Positions 41,118-50,176 of a DNA stretch of 64,000 nucleotides are shown here, in pieces. The position numbers were made by a program, and so were the translations under genes. The stretch is from the NCBI GenBank assembly GCA_028285035.1, contig JANQQF010000156.1, positions 62,001 to 126,000 on the forward strand. The letters run 5' to 3'. The notes below the pieces were generated by a model. That model worked only from the letters and a program-made list of their open reading frames with translations. It was not told the origin of the DNA and searched no databases. How positions within the stretch are numbered: position 1 is the stretch's first letter; every line of letters begins with the position of its first letter. The DNA comes from Phycisphaerae bacterium. Its GTDB lineage: Bacteria > Chloroflexota > Anaerolineae > 4572-78 > J111.

Positions 41118-42383
41118 TTAATTTTCCAACAGGCGGCTCAGGGGTTTTCCATCACCAAACGGCCCAACCGCAGCCAGATTGTAAGCATTGGGCTGGATAA
41201 TCTGTTGGGCAATAGCTTGAACATCTTCAATCGTGATTGCATCATAAATTTGCAATACATCTTCAAGGCTTTTGACCCGATTGAGCAACAGTGACTGCGT
41301 TGCAACCCAGGATGTTTGGCTAAAACTGTCTTCCAAGCCAAGCACGAGACGACCCTTGATAAATTCCTTAGCTTTATGCAGCTCAGCTTCTGGAATTGGT
41401 TCATCCCGCAACCGAAGCAGTTCTTCCTGAATGGCTTTTAAGGCCTCTGGGGCACGAGCCGGGTCCACCCCGGCATAGACAACCAAAACACCCGTATCTT
41501 GGAGTAAACTTAAGCCAGAGTCAACTGCATATGCCAAGCCACGCTCTTCACGTATATTTAAGAAGAGCCGTGAACTCATTCCCTCACCCAGAATTGTGTT
41601 CAAGACACTCAGCGCATATCGATTGGGATCTGTGCGCGATAGGGCGGGCAGAGCTAAACACAAGTGCCCTTGCTCAATGACCCGATGTTCGATATGCCAG
41701 CGTGACTCAGTTTGACGCGCTGGAGCCGGGGAAAACTCCGGGGCGACACCAGGTTGCCAATCGCCAAGTAATTGGGCGATTTCATCAATGGTCTGGGTTG
41801 GGTCAATCGCGCCGCCAATGCCAATCAACAGATTTTCGGGATGGTAGCCAGCCCGATAAAAATCAACCAGTTGATCACGGTTCATCCCAGCTAAGCTTTC
41901 ATGGGTCCCAGCCACATCTTGGCCTAAGGGGTGGTTGGGCCAGATGACGTGATCTAGAAGTAAGCTCACCCAGCTATCGGGGGCATCGTAGGTCATATTA
42001 ATTTCTTCACCGATCACCATTCGCTCGCGATTAAAATCATCAGATTTGAAGAGGGGATTTCGGACCATATCGGTCAAAACGTCAAGGGCGGTGGCAGTTT
42101 GATGCGCGGCCACTTTGGCGTAGTAAACGGTTGTTTCTTGACTAGTATAGGCATTGGTTAATCCACCCACCCCTTCAATCGTTTCCGCAATGAGACGAGC
42201 GTGCGGACGTCGAGCCGAACCTTTGAATAACATATGTTCAATGAAATGGGACATTCCAGATTGTGAGGAAGATTCGTAGCGTGAACCGAGTTTCACAAAA
42301 ATACCGAGGCTGACGGATTGAATATTGCCCAACGGCACCAACAAAATCCGAAGACCGTTGTCAAGAACCTGCTCTTGATACAT
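41118..42383 (-). CDS. M16-family zinc peptidase
   Basis: 421 residues. The inverted zinc motif HFIEHMLFKG (HxxEH) is at ~48-57, with a further Glu expected in IGEEINMTYD (~130). The second half (RLFLNIREERGLAYAVDSGLSL) is the inactive pitrilysin half, with the RY-type residues typical of processing peptidases. Standard length for a mitochondrial-processing-peptidase-like bacterial enzyme; it cleaves peptides or signal remnants. It is followed by the 100-residue gene. Confidence 0.94.
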   Translation of the reverse strand: MYQEQVLDNGLRILLVPLGNIQSVSLGIFVKLGSRYESSSQSGMSHFIEHMLFKGSARRPHARLIAETIEGVGGLTNAYTSQETTVYYAKVAAHQTATALDVLTDMVRNPLFKSDDFNRERMVIGEEINMTYDAPDSWVSLLLDHVIWPNHPLGQDVAGTHESLAGMNRDQLVDFYRAGYHPENLLIGIGGAIDPTQTIDEIAQLLGDWQPGVAPEFSPAPARQTESRWHIEHRVIEQGHLCLALPALSRTDPNRYALSVLNTILGEGMSSRLFLNIREERGLAYAVDSGLSLLQDTGVLVVYAGVDPARAPEALKAIQEELLRLRDEPIPEAELHKAKEFIKGRLVLGLEDSFSQTSWVATQSLLLNRVKSLEDVLQIYDAITIEDVQAIAQQIIQPNAYNLAAVGPFGDGKPLSRLLEN

Positions 42384-42463
42384 AAAAAGTCCTTCAAAAA
42401 AAAATTAGGCTGCGAACCATTCAGTCCGCAGCCCAGTAGATTATAAGAACTCTATGTAAATGG

Positions 42464-43792
42464 TCAATTTTCAAGCGGACGACGTCGAGCCGAGGCTAGA
42501 CCAAACGCCAGACAAATCACAATGAGCAAACTGAGGGAGATAAAGGTGGTGGGGCTTGTTTCTTGCTCGGGGGTGGCTGTATCCACAGGGATTGACTTGA
42601 CGGGGGTGTCTTGGCCTGTTGTCGGCAGCAAAAATTCATCAGCTTGGCTGGTTTCTTCATCTTGTTCAACAATCTTGCCCGTGGTTGGCAGGAGAAACTC
42701 ACTGGCACTATTGTCTTCAGACTCAGCCGCTGTCTCATCTTCGGCTACGGCGGTATCTTCGTCTGGCTCGGTAGTTGTGGTCGATGCATCTTCTTCAACG
42801 ACGGTGACCGTTTCTTCTTCCTGCGTTTCAAAGCCAACTTCGGTCACATCTTCAGAAGGGGATGTATCATCATTGGCTGAACTACTTTGCACCGCAGTGG
42901 TCACAGACACATTACTGCTTGACGAAAATGGCGTGATGCTACCATCGACATCAAAATCGATGCGGGCTTGGTGAGCCGCGCTTTCACGATAGAATAAGGT
43001 GGCAACCATCTCGGTTTCGGTCACGGCCGTATCTTCGATGGCGCGCAGACTAACAAAGATTTGGGCTTCCTCCTCCGAGGTCAATTTTTCCAGATAGCCG
43101 ACAACCACTTGACCGTCATCACCACCATTGATAATTTGGACAGAGGTATTCTCTTCATCTGTAGACATCGAAGCGTTGAGGGCAATCAATCCGTCTGGAA
43201 CAGCCGTGGTCACCAGGACATTTGAAATATCATTTGGCAAATCATTTTGCACAGTTAGGGTCATTCGGGTGAATGCATCTGCGGCAACAGTTTGGTTTTG
43301 GGCTGAGATTTCAATGGTCGCCGGTGGTTCAATTTCCGAAACACTCGCCAACGCCACATTCGCCACAACGGGATAGTCACAACTCAAATAGACAACTGCA
43401 TCCTGGATCGTTGGCTGCAGTGCATCACGACTAGCCCGAGGCACCTCTAGGGTAGCTAGACCAACCCCCAACCCCCCAAACCCAAACTGGCCATCGGTCG
43501 CGCTCATCGCCGAAACTTCCCAGCTCCCTGAACTCAGCGTGGCAAGCACATCACCTTGCGGCCCATTCCCCCAATTGATGATTTGTCCCATCAACGCCCC
43601 ACATTCCGAGGAAAGTTGCCCATCATCATCATCGTCATCAGCAGACGAGTCACCACCACTGTCAGGATTAACGGGCGGACGAGGGTCTTGAGCGGGCGGG
43701 GCAGCATAGGCGGTGGAGAGTGTGAGTGCGCCTATCAGTATACTCAAAACAATTATTCGGCTATAGGTTTTGAAAATTGTTGTTATATTCAT
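42464..43792 (-). CDS. Surface protein with tandem LPTTG motifs and C-terminal anchor helix
   Basis: 442 residues. A signal peptide (IIVLSILIGALTLSTAYA) is followed by an Asp/Asn-rich N-terminal stretch, a β-rich domain (VVANVALASVSEIEPPATIEISAQ; NDISNVLVTTAVPDGL, DUF11-like) and a long acidic Thr/Glu/Ser region. EFLLPTTG occurs twice, 21 residues apart. The tail (ISLSLLIVICLAFGL then ARRR) is a hydrophobic helix and positive end as in sortase substrates. Sorting needs a sortase that is not in the window. Two LPxTG motifs in one tail is unusual. Confidence 0.78.
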   Translation of the reverse strand: MNITTIFKTYSRIIVLSILIGALTLSTAYAAPPAQDPRPPVNPDSGGDSSADDDDDDGQLSSECGALMGQIINWGNGPQGDVLATLSSGSWEVSAMSATDGQFGFGGLGVGLATLEVPRASRDALQPTIQDAVVYLSCDYPVVANVALASVSEIEPPATIEISAQNQTVAADAFTRMTLTVQNDLPNDISNVLVTTAVPDGLIALNASMSTDEENTSVQIINGGDDGQVVVGYLEKLTSEEEAQIFVSLRAIEDTAVTETEMVATLFYRESAAHQARIDFDVDGSITPFSSSSNVSVTTAVQSSSANDDTSPSEDVTEVGFETQEEETVTVVEEDASTTTTEPDEDTAVAEDETAAESEDNSASEFLLPTTGKIVEQDEETSQADEFLLPTTGQDTPVKSIPVDTATPEQETSPTTFISLSLLIVICLAFGLASARRRPLEN

Positions 43793-44315
43793 TGTATGAC
43801 CTCTACATAAATATAATTTATTGGACCTATTCGTCGCGATACAATGTCATCAGTGTAGAGATTTCTAATTCAATTTACAGCCCAATCTAAACGATGTTAA
43901 ATTAACTATACATCATTATGTTACCACGCTAGAAATATTACGTCAATTAGATTGATTATTTAGCTGCTATCGTCAGGAGGAAGTTACGCGAAGATAAGGC
44001 AATTTATAGGTGGGGTGCTTCTTTATCCGGATCAAAAGCCTATTAGTCTTGTCATCTCCCGCAGTCACACCACCCAGACTATCGCGCTTAGGGTGACCAC
44101 ATTGAAGCCAAGGGGCAATTGGGTGTGCTCGCCACAAGTGAGGAGATGCAACAATTGTGGGCTGGGGGTTATAGATAAGGCAGACAAGCATCGTACAGTC
44201 AAAGCCAATGGGTCACGAGTAGTTTTCACATCCTCTTCTTCCATTTAGTTAGAAGGACTAGATAACTGCCAAACAAATTAGTTTGATCATATTTGACGTA
44301 AATAAATCAACCATC
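43793..44315. other. Intergenic region without recognised gene
   Basis: About 520 bp between divergent genes. It may contain a decayed coding stretch (44015-44240), but no ORF with a ribosome site or family motif is seen. Confidence 0.5.
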
Positions 44316-44366
44316 TATAATCTACGCAAACCAGTTTGTTATACAAACTGGTTTGCGTAGATTATA
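44293..44366 (+). promoter_or_regulatory. Promoter with 51-bp perfect palindromic operator
   Basis: TTGACG (44293-44298), 17-nt spacer, TATAAT (44316-44321). A perfect palindrome with 24-bp arms and 3-nt centre (44316-44366) begins at the -10. Each arm contains the 12-bp palindrome CAAACCAGTTTG, so two operator sites sit back to back. It is 25 nt upstream of the first gene of a two-gene operon whose second gene encodes a winged-helix regulator. Confidence 0.85.
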
Positions 44367-44390
44367 CAAGATTAAAATAAGGAAAATTCC

Positions 44391-45062
44391 ATGCCCTCTA
44401 CCAAGCAATCGATAGAAATGAGCTTAAAACGATCTGAACAGCGTGCCCACCGTCATTGGTATCAAGATGGGCTGGCCGAAATGGCCGTTGGAATTTACTT
44501 TCTGCTACTTGCTCTCCTCTTTTACACCGAATATGTTATAGAAGGAGCGAATATTAGTGCTCTTGGTTTGCCGCTGATTACGCTTGGGGGTATCTTCGGC
44601 ATCGCCCCTATTGTACGGCGGGTGAAGGCTCACCTCACCTATCCACGCACGGGCTTTGTTCGATACAATGAGCCATCGGTCAGTCGGCGTTGGTTTGTCT
44701 TGACTCTAGGTTTAGTGATCGGTGTTGCGGTGGGCGTTTTAGTGGCAACAATACAACCCCTGACGGACATTGCCGAAGATTTGAATACACGTGGGGAGCA
44801 AATCATCTTTAATTGGTTGCCACTCGCCCAAGCGACCCTGTTAACAATTATTTTAGGGTTTACGGCTTATCGTTTTAGTTTATTTCGTTACTATATCGTA
44901 GCTGCGATCTCGTTAGTGGCGGGAATTGTGGTTATGTCACTGGGCGATGTGTTGGGAACAGCGATATATCTCACCATTATGTTCCTAACCTTGGTTGCAT
45001 CAGGACTAATCACCTTGCGAAATTTCTTACGTCAAACCCACTCCTATCAAGCGGATGTTTGA
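44391..45062 (+). CDS. Six-helix membrane protein, operon partner of regulator
   Basis: 223 residues; family not recognised. A short cytoplasmic N-terminus has HRHWYQDGLAEMAVGIYFLLL. About six hydrophobic segments follow (YFLLLALLFYTEYVI; ALGLPLITLGGIFGIAPIV; WFVLTLGLVIGVAVGVLVATI; QATLLTIILGFTAY; YYIVAAISLVAGIVVMSLG; IYLTIMFLTLVASGLITL). This is the pattern of small bacterial membrane proteins paired with a PadR/ArsR-type regulator. The stop is 2 nt before the regulator ATG. No transport signature is visible. Confidence 0.8.
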   Translation: MPSTKQSIEMSLKRSEQRAHRHWYQDGLAEMAVGIYFLLLALLFYTEYVIEGANISALGLPLITLGGIFGIAPIVRRVKAHLTYPRTGFVRYNEPSVSRRWFVLTLGLVIGVAVGVLVATIQPLTDIAEDLNTRGEQIIFNWLPLAQATLLTIILGFTAYRFSLFRYYIVAAISLVAGIVVMSLGDVLGTAIYLTIMFLTLVASGLITLRNFLRQTHSYQADV

Positions 45063-45064
45063 TA

Positions 45065-45376
45065 ATGAAGATCCATCCTAACGATATTACCAGCTTGAAC
45101 CCCCTGATCCATCAGCCTACACGCCTGTTACTTTTGATCACCCTTTACCCCATAGAAAGCGCGGATTTCCTCTACCTGTTGCAAGAAACAGGATTGACAA
45201 AGGGGAACTTATCAACCCACCTTTCAAAGCTGGAGCAGGCAACCTATATCGAAACCGAAAAGACCTATCGGGGAAAAATACCGATGACGATTTATCGGCT
45301 AACAAAGAATGGACGTACCGCGTTTGACACCTACCGTAAACAATTACAGGCGTTAGCAGCGGCTCTACCCAAATGA
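45065..45376 (+). CDS. Winged-helix (ArsR/MarR-like) transcriptional regulator
   Basis: 103 residues. Winged-helix domain: LIHQPTRLLLLITLYPIESADFLYLLQETGLTKGNLSTHLSKLEQATYIETEK, with wing GKIPMTIYRLTKNGRTAFD. It resembles the short one-domain regulators (DUF-type 'transcriptional regulator' near membrane proteins). ATG 45065 lies 3 nt after the upstream stop. The palindromic promoter operator of the operon is a strong candidate binding site, giving autoregulation. Downstream a minus-strand gene converges. Confidence 0.88.
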   Translation: MKIHPNDITSLNPLIHQPTRLLLLITLYPIESADFLYLLQETGLTKGNLSTHLSKLEQATYIETEKTYRGKIPMTIYRLTKNGRTAFDTYRKQLQALAAALPK

Positions 45377-45387
45377 TCTAGGGTTCA

Positions 45388-46371
45388 TCATATCTGTGGC
45401 AAAATCACGGCCTTGATGAAACCTGTAGGCTTATCTTGCATAGCGGAGAAAGCGGTATCCACCTCACCCAAGGGATAGAGGTGGGTGACGAGGGACGTCA
45501 TATCTAATTTGCCGCTGGCAATGAGGTCGATGCCAGTTTTCATCCCGGCCATCATCACGGCATTACGCCGCTCGTGGGCGTTGATCACATCAATAGCCTT
45601 CCAATTCCACAGACCAACATCAAGCGTTCTAAAGCCATTGGCGTGATAGCCCACGATTGAGAGGATGCCGTGCGCTTTGACCAGTTCGCCCGCCAAGGTT
45701 AAGCCTGGCTGTGAGCCGGACACCTCGAAGACAACATCAAAGCCCTGACCCAAATCTTTCCATTCGGTCAGTTTATCCTGCGGTTTAACATCTTGAGGGC
45801 GCAACACGCGATCAGCCCCAAGGCCTTTGGCTTGCATCAAGGCATCTGAGCGGATATCAATGGCCACAACTTCTTTGGGACTACGTAGTTTGATCAACTG
45901 CAACAGGATCAGGCCCATAAACCCACAGCCCACAATAGCTACTCGGTCGGCCAATTGAATAGAGGTGCGTTCAATGGCGCTGATTAAACAGGCAATGGGT
46001 TCGCCTAAGGCTTCGGGAAAGTTAACATTTGGGGCAAGCGGCACCACCCGCTCCATCGGAGCCACAACATATTGGGCAAAGGCTTGGCTAATGCCGTGGG
46101 TAAAGTAGCCGCGTTGGGTGGGCAACACCGTCACCGCTTGCCCTACTTGAAGCGAGTCGACTTGATTTCCTACCTGCTCAATGACCCCGCTGGGTTCGTG
46201 CCCCATAATCTGAGGATAATCAACATCCGACTCCCCAGCCCAGCTATGAAATTCAGAGAAACATACCCCACACGCCTCAACCCGCACAAGTACATCCTGC
46301 GCCCCTACCGTCGGCAGCGGCACCTCTCTAATTTCAGATTGTTTTGGCCCGATTAAAACGCTGGCTTTCAC
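45388..46371 (-). CDS. MDR-family zinc alcohol dehydrogenase
   Basis: 327 residues. The catalytic zinc side starts CGVCFSEFHSWAG (C) and GHEPSGVIEQVG (GHE). The Rossmann motif GCGFMGLILLQLIKL lies near residue 167. The structural zinc lobe (four Cys around residue 95-115) is absent: that stretch is VLPTQRGYFTHGISQAF. Without a structural zinc it resembles sorbitol/threonine-type dehydrogenases that lost that lobe. Placed 200 bp downstream of a sugar ABC transporter on the same strand, it may oxidise the imported sugar alcohol (inference). Confidence 0.88.
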   Translation of the reverse strand: MKASVLIGPKQSEIREVPLPTVGAQDVLVRVEACGVCFSEFHSWAGESDVDYPQIMGHEPSGVIEQVGNQVDSLQVGQAVTVLPTQRGYFTHGISQAFAQYVVAPMERVVPLAPNVNFPEALGEPIACLISAIERTSIQLADRVAIVGCGFMGLILLQLIKLRSPKEVVAIDIRSDALMQAKGLGADRVLRPQDVKPQDKLTEWKDLGQGFDVVFEVSGSQPGLTLAGELVKAHGILSIVGYHANGFRTLDVGLWNWKAIDVINAHERRNAVMMAGMKTGIDLIASGKLDMTSLVTHLYPLGEVDTAFSAMQDKPTGFIKAVILPQI

Positions 46372-46440
46372 GGATGGAGCCTCCTTGTGGGTGAGGTGAA
46401 TGAATGATAAAGCAGGTTAATGTGACAAAATAGGCAACAC

Positions 46441-46505
46441 TAGTGCGTAGTACGTAGTGCGTAGAATGTCGCTCACATTTCACACGCTACGCACTATGCA
46501 CTATG
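46441..46505. repeat. Intergenic inverted repeat, 'gtgcgtagtacgtagtgcgtag' type
   Basis: Left words tagtgcgtagtacgtagtgcg are mirrored by cacgctacgcactatgcacta. Confidence 0.65.
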
Positions 46506-46571
46506 TGGCCTCAAGCCTCAATAATTGTTGCCTAATCATTTCGTTTATAATGACTAATTCATTCCTGTTGA

Positions 46572-47429
46572 CTACATCCCCGCTGTCGAACCTGCGGCGA
46601 CGCCTTTGACAAATTCACGTTGGAAAATAATGTAGACGATTAGGACGGGGATGGAGTGCATCATGGCCCCAGCTGCGGTCAGGGCGTAGTCGGTGGTGTA
46701 ACGACCTTGGTAGAAGGTAATGCCAACGGAGAGGGTACGCAGTGAGTCGTTTTGTAGGAAAATAAGCGGCACCAAAAGTTCACCCCAGCTCCACATAAAA
46801 ATGAAGACAGCCAGTGAAGCAATGGCGGGTTTTGCCATCGGCATCATGATATACCATAACACTTGCCACTCATTGCAGCCATCGATCCGAGCCGCATCGG
46901 AAATTTCACTGGGCAACCCAATAAAAAAGCTCCGTAAGAGATATACGCCAAATGACATATACAGGCCCGACAGCACCAAAACGACCCCAGATAAAGTATT
47001 CAGTAGCTCAAGATTTCGTAGAACAGAGTAGATGGGTAGCAGAATCCCGTGGTAGGGGATGGTTAACCCGAGCAGAAAGAAGATGGTGATTAATCGTTCA
47101 CCGGGCAATGATAACATGCTTAAGGCATAACCGCCCATCACAGAGGTAATGATCACGATAATGACGGTCAGGCTGGAAATTATGAGGGAGTTCTTGGCGT
47201 ATGTGCTAAAATTGGCCACATTCCAGGCCTCAACCATATTTTGCCAGCGAAACTCAGTGGGTAAAGCAAATGGACCCAACTCGGCAATTTCAAGATTAGT
47301 TTTAAATGCAGAACTCAAAATGAGAGACAAAGGGCCAAAAGCCAGAACAACAAATAAAATCAAAAAACCATAAATTAAGATGCGGCTGGCAAAAGCCGAG
47401 GGGCGTAGTTTTGCCGGGAGAATCGTCAT
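46572..47429 (-). CDS. ABC sugar transporter permease, MalG type
   Basis: 285 residues, six TM helices (ILIYGFLILFVVLAFGPLSLIL at the start). The EAA-loop signature of binding-protein-dependent permeases is SDAARIDGCNEWQVLWYIMMPMAKPAI, about 100 residues from the C-terminus. Its start lies 3 bp after the MalF-type permease stop. It forms the inner-membrane channel with that partner. The ATPase gene is not in this unit and is presumably shared from elsewhere, as often for MsmK-type ATPases. Confidence 0.95.
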   Translation of the reverse strand: MTILPAKLRPSAFASRILIYGFLILFVVLAFGPLSLILSSAFKTNLEIAELGPFALPTEFRWQNMVEAWNVANFSTYAKNSLIISSLTVIIVIITSVMGGYALSMLSLPGERLITIFFLLGLTIPYHGILLPIYSVLRNLELLNTLSGVVLVLSGLYMSFGVYLLRSFFIGLPSEISDAARIDGCNEWQVLWYIMMPMAKPAIASLAVFIFMWSWGELLVPLIFLQNDSLRTLSVGITFYQGRYTTDYALTAAGAMMHSIPVLIVYIIFQREFVKGVAAGSTAGM

Positions 47430-47431
47430 AA

Positions 47432-48358
47432 TTAGTCCTGCCTTTCTCGATAGACCAGCACCACGGTGGTACTGATAAAAATAATCGCTGTTAAAATAAT
47501 GCCGACTGCTGAGGCGTGCCCAAAGTTAAATTCGCTAAAGCCCATCTGATACAGTAAATGCCCAAGCACTTCGGTTTGATCAAAAGGCCCACCCCGAGTC
47601 ATCACCCGCACAATATCGAAAATCTTGAAGGCAATGATAATAGCCAACAGCAACATAAAGGTTAGCTCTTGCTTGATCATGGGTACCGTGATGTTTCGCA
47701 TCTCTTGCCACATATTAGCCCCATCCACCTTGGCTGCATCATAAAGTTCTGAGGGGATTTTCTGCATCGCCGCCAGAAAGATAACCAAGAAGAAAGGAAT
47801 TTCTCGCCAAACCCCGGTTAAGATCAGGGCAGACAGCGCAGTATTAGGATTGCCAAGCCAAGGCTGGGTCCAAGCATCAAGACCCACACTCTGGAGAATA
47901 ACGTTCAACGCCCCCCAACGTGGCTGGAAAATCCAGATGAAGGCTAGCCCTACCACCACCGGCGAGAGGGTTTGGGGGACAAAGAGTAGGCTGCGATAAA
48001 TGTTTCGCCCTCGAACCTTACCCCGAGCCAAAACTTCCGCTAGCAAGAAACCGATTATTAAAGGTAAGACAATCGTGCCTACGGCCCACAAGATGTTATT
48101 CAGAAGTGCAATCCAAAATCGATCATCTTGAAAGACACCGATAAAGTTGGCGATACCAACCCACGCCTGCTCTGGGTCAAGCCCTCGCTCGGCAATGAAG
48201 AAGGGCATCCGCAGCATCTCCAGAAAGGGATAGACCACAAATAAAATGTAAAGTGTTAGCGCGGGAAGAAGGAAAAGATAACCCACTCCCTGGCGGATTA
48301 TTGTGCGTCTGAATTTTGTTTGACGAGAGGTAGATACAGCTGGCTTAGCAATACTCAT
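47432..48358 (-). CDS. ABC sugar transporter permease, MalF type
   Basis: 308 residues, six TM helices, starting with VGYLFLLPALTLYILFVVYPF. The EAA loop is YDAAKVDGANMWQEMRNITVPMIKQELT. It is the partner of the MalG-type permease downstream. Between this gene and the binding-protein gene lies a GC-rich hairpin (48419-48468), which probably trims or stabilises the longer transcript and keeps the binding protein more abundant (inference). Confidence 0.95.
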   Translation of the reverse strand: MSIAKPAVSTSRQTKFRRTIIRQGVGYLFLLPALTLYILFVVYPFLEMLRMPFFIAERGLDPEQAWVGIANFIGVFQDDRFWIALLNNILWAVGTIVLPLIIGFLLAEVLARGKVRGRNIYRSLLFVPQTLSPVVVGLAFIWIFQPRWGALNVILQSVGLDAWTQPWLGNPNTALSALILTGVWREIPFFLVIFLAAMQKIPSELYDAAKVDGANMWQEMRNITVPMIKQELTFMLLLAIIIAFKIFDIVRVMTRGGPFDQTEVLGHLLYQMGFSEFNFGHASAVGIILTAIIFISTTVVLVYRERQD

Positions 48359-48418
48359 AGCTCGCTCCTTTTATAAGGATAGATTGGAGACTCGATTTCA
48401 TAACGAAAATTTTCCCTC

Positions 48419-48468
48419 CGCAAGGAGAGGCCCCTCCACCCTTTCCCGGCGGGAGGGTGGAGGGGTAG
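48419..48468. repeat. GC-rich hairpin between binding-protein and permease genes
   Basis: Arms cccctccaccctttccc and gggagggtggaggggt pair. The same GC-rich palindrome family (cccctccc / gggagggg) recurs inside the pfaC-like gene at 62266-62299. Confidence 0.75.
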
Positions 48469-48501
48469 CGATTCATAAAGCCAATCGAGCTCAGAAACTC
48501 A

Positions 48502-49869
48502 TTAACGTGTTGTCCGTGCTTCCTCTTGAGCCTCAGCCGCACCTTCGGCGAATTCTTCTGGTGAGATCGCATCGGCGAGCAACGCTTGCCAGCCAGAGCC
48601 CATATAATCAATAAAAATGGGATCTGACATATAGCCAATCCAGTAGCCCAATCCCTCACCATTGGTCGAGACGTCCTCGATGGCTTGGGCGGCTTCGAGT
48701 AGGAGCGGGTGTCCACCGGCCGCTTCAATATCAAAGGCCACGGATGGGAGTTGACCATCCTGCAAGAATTCGGCATTGGCGATGTCAGAGAATACCATAA
48801 AATCGAGGAAGGTCAGGGCGGCGTCAACCTTATCGGTATCGTTGTTGATAAACCAAGTTGAGCTAATCCCCCCTTCGGCCTGAGGCGGCAGGTTTGCCGG
48901 ATCTTTTTCGGGGAAGCGGACAAATCTGGCGGTAAACTCAGCATCGATGATATCGCCTGCGCCCCAAGATCCATCAATCCGCATCAAAGATCGACCGGCT
49001 AAGAAATCATTGGTCGCATCTTGATAAGCAATGGCCGACACATCTTCAGGGTAGAAGCCATATTCCGTCACCCACTTTTGACATTCAGCCGCAGCCTCGA
49101 CCATTTTGGGGTCGGTCCAGGAGCCTTCACCCTCAAGTAATTCGGCCTGACCAATAGTCTCCAAGGGGGCAATCGCGTGGACCATCACCCCGCAATAATG
49201 TGAGGCTGGCCAGACATCCAAACCACCCACGGCAAAGGGAATCAGGCCCTCTTCTTTGGCTCGTTCAGCGGCGGCAATCATATTGTCCCAACTGTTGGGT
49301 GGCTCCAAACCAAACTCTTCAAATAAATCAGCATTATAGAAGATTCCCACAATCTCGCTATAGCCACCAACCCCATACTTTCGATCATTGTAGGTGGTTT
49401 TATCCTGCGCCCACTGGAACATCTTTTCCTCCCAGCCTCGTTCCTTGAATGCATCGGTTAAGTCCATTGCAAAATTTTCTTCAATGACAGCCCCTAAGTA
49501 GGCTGCACTAGCATCATAATAAACTACGTCCGGTCCCTCACCTGCGGGAAAGGCAGCGGTAACAGCAGTTTGCAAATCCTCAGCGGTGAAGGCGGTATCA
49601 TCAATTTTTATATGGGGATTGATTTCCTGGAAGATACGCTTGAGGTCGGTCCAAGGGCCACCTTCAACACCAGCAAATTGATGCCAGACCGTCAACGTTA
49701 CCTCTTCTGGACCCTCGGGGGTTACTTCCACAACAACTTCTTTTTCGACTTCAACCTCGACGGTCTCAACAATGACCTGAGGCTCTGCGGCTTGACAGGC
49801 GCTGAGAATAAGCGCCCCCAACAGTAAAAATAACAATCCAACAATGACTTTAAAGTGCTTGTTCAGCAT
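48502..49869 (-). CDS. Sugar ABC transporter substrate-binding lipoprotein
   Basis: 455 residues, family 1 solute-binding protein. A lipoprotein signal (VIVGLLFLLLGALILSAC) is followed by a coiled charged linker (VIVETVEVEVEKEVVVEV) and the bilobal domain: LTVWHQFAGVEGGPWTDLKRIFQE, EENFAMDLTDAF, SWDNMIAAAERAKEEGLIPFAVGG, and MRIDGSWGAGDI. ATG 49869 has AGGAGG upstream; the ORF extends 47 codons further but without a ribosome site. First gene of the binding protein-permease-permease unit. Ligand probably an oligosaccharide or sugar alcohol. Confidence 0.94.
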   Translation of the reverse strand: MLNKHFKVIVGLLFLLLGALILSACQAAEPQVIVETVEVEVEKEVVVEVTPEGPEEVTLTVWHQFAGVEGGPWTDLKRIFQEINPHIKIDDTAFTAEDLQTAVTAAFPAGEGPDVVYYDASAAYLGAVIEENFAMDLTDAFKERGWEEKMFQWAQDKTTYNDRKYGVGGYSEIVGIFYNADLFEEFGLEPPNSWDNMIAAAERAKEEGLIPFAVGGLDVWPASHYCGVMVHAIAPLETIGQAELLEGEGSWTDPKMVEAAAECQKWVTEYGFYPEDVSAIAYQDATNDFLAGRSLMRIDGSWGAGDIIDAEFTARFVRFPEKDPANLPPQAEGGISSTWFINNDTDKVDAALTFLDFMVFSDIANAEFLQDGQLPSVAFDIEAAGGHPLLLEAAQAIEDVSTNGEGLGYWIGYMSDPIFIDYMGSGWQALLADAISPEEFAEGAAEAQEEARTTR

Positions 49870-50176
49870 ATTCGTCCTCCTTGACATCTCAATGATAGCA
49901 GGTACACTACAGTCCTGCGAAATAAAATTTGGCAAACTTGGGTGTTCGTGCCGGAACTCCTTAGTTGCAAAAAGCTGACCAAATTTACTAACCAACATGT
50001 ACGCCTTCATCTGACGACTGATTATAGTTCGCCAAAATCTTTTCTAAATTACACCTCCTTAAACCATCCAATTCAATATGAATATCTTTACACCTTAAAC
50101 TATAACAAAAATTTGTAGCGTTAGGCGTAAAATTCCGCCAACGAGACGACATGTACACGACATAAAGGCTGAAATT
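49870..50176. other. Divergent promoter region, nothing specific recognised
   Basis: 307 bp between the minus-strand binding-protein gene and the plus-strand 50177 gene. It must hold two promoters, but I see no convincing boxes or operators. Confidence 0.4.
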
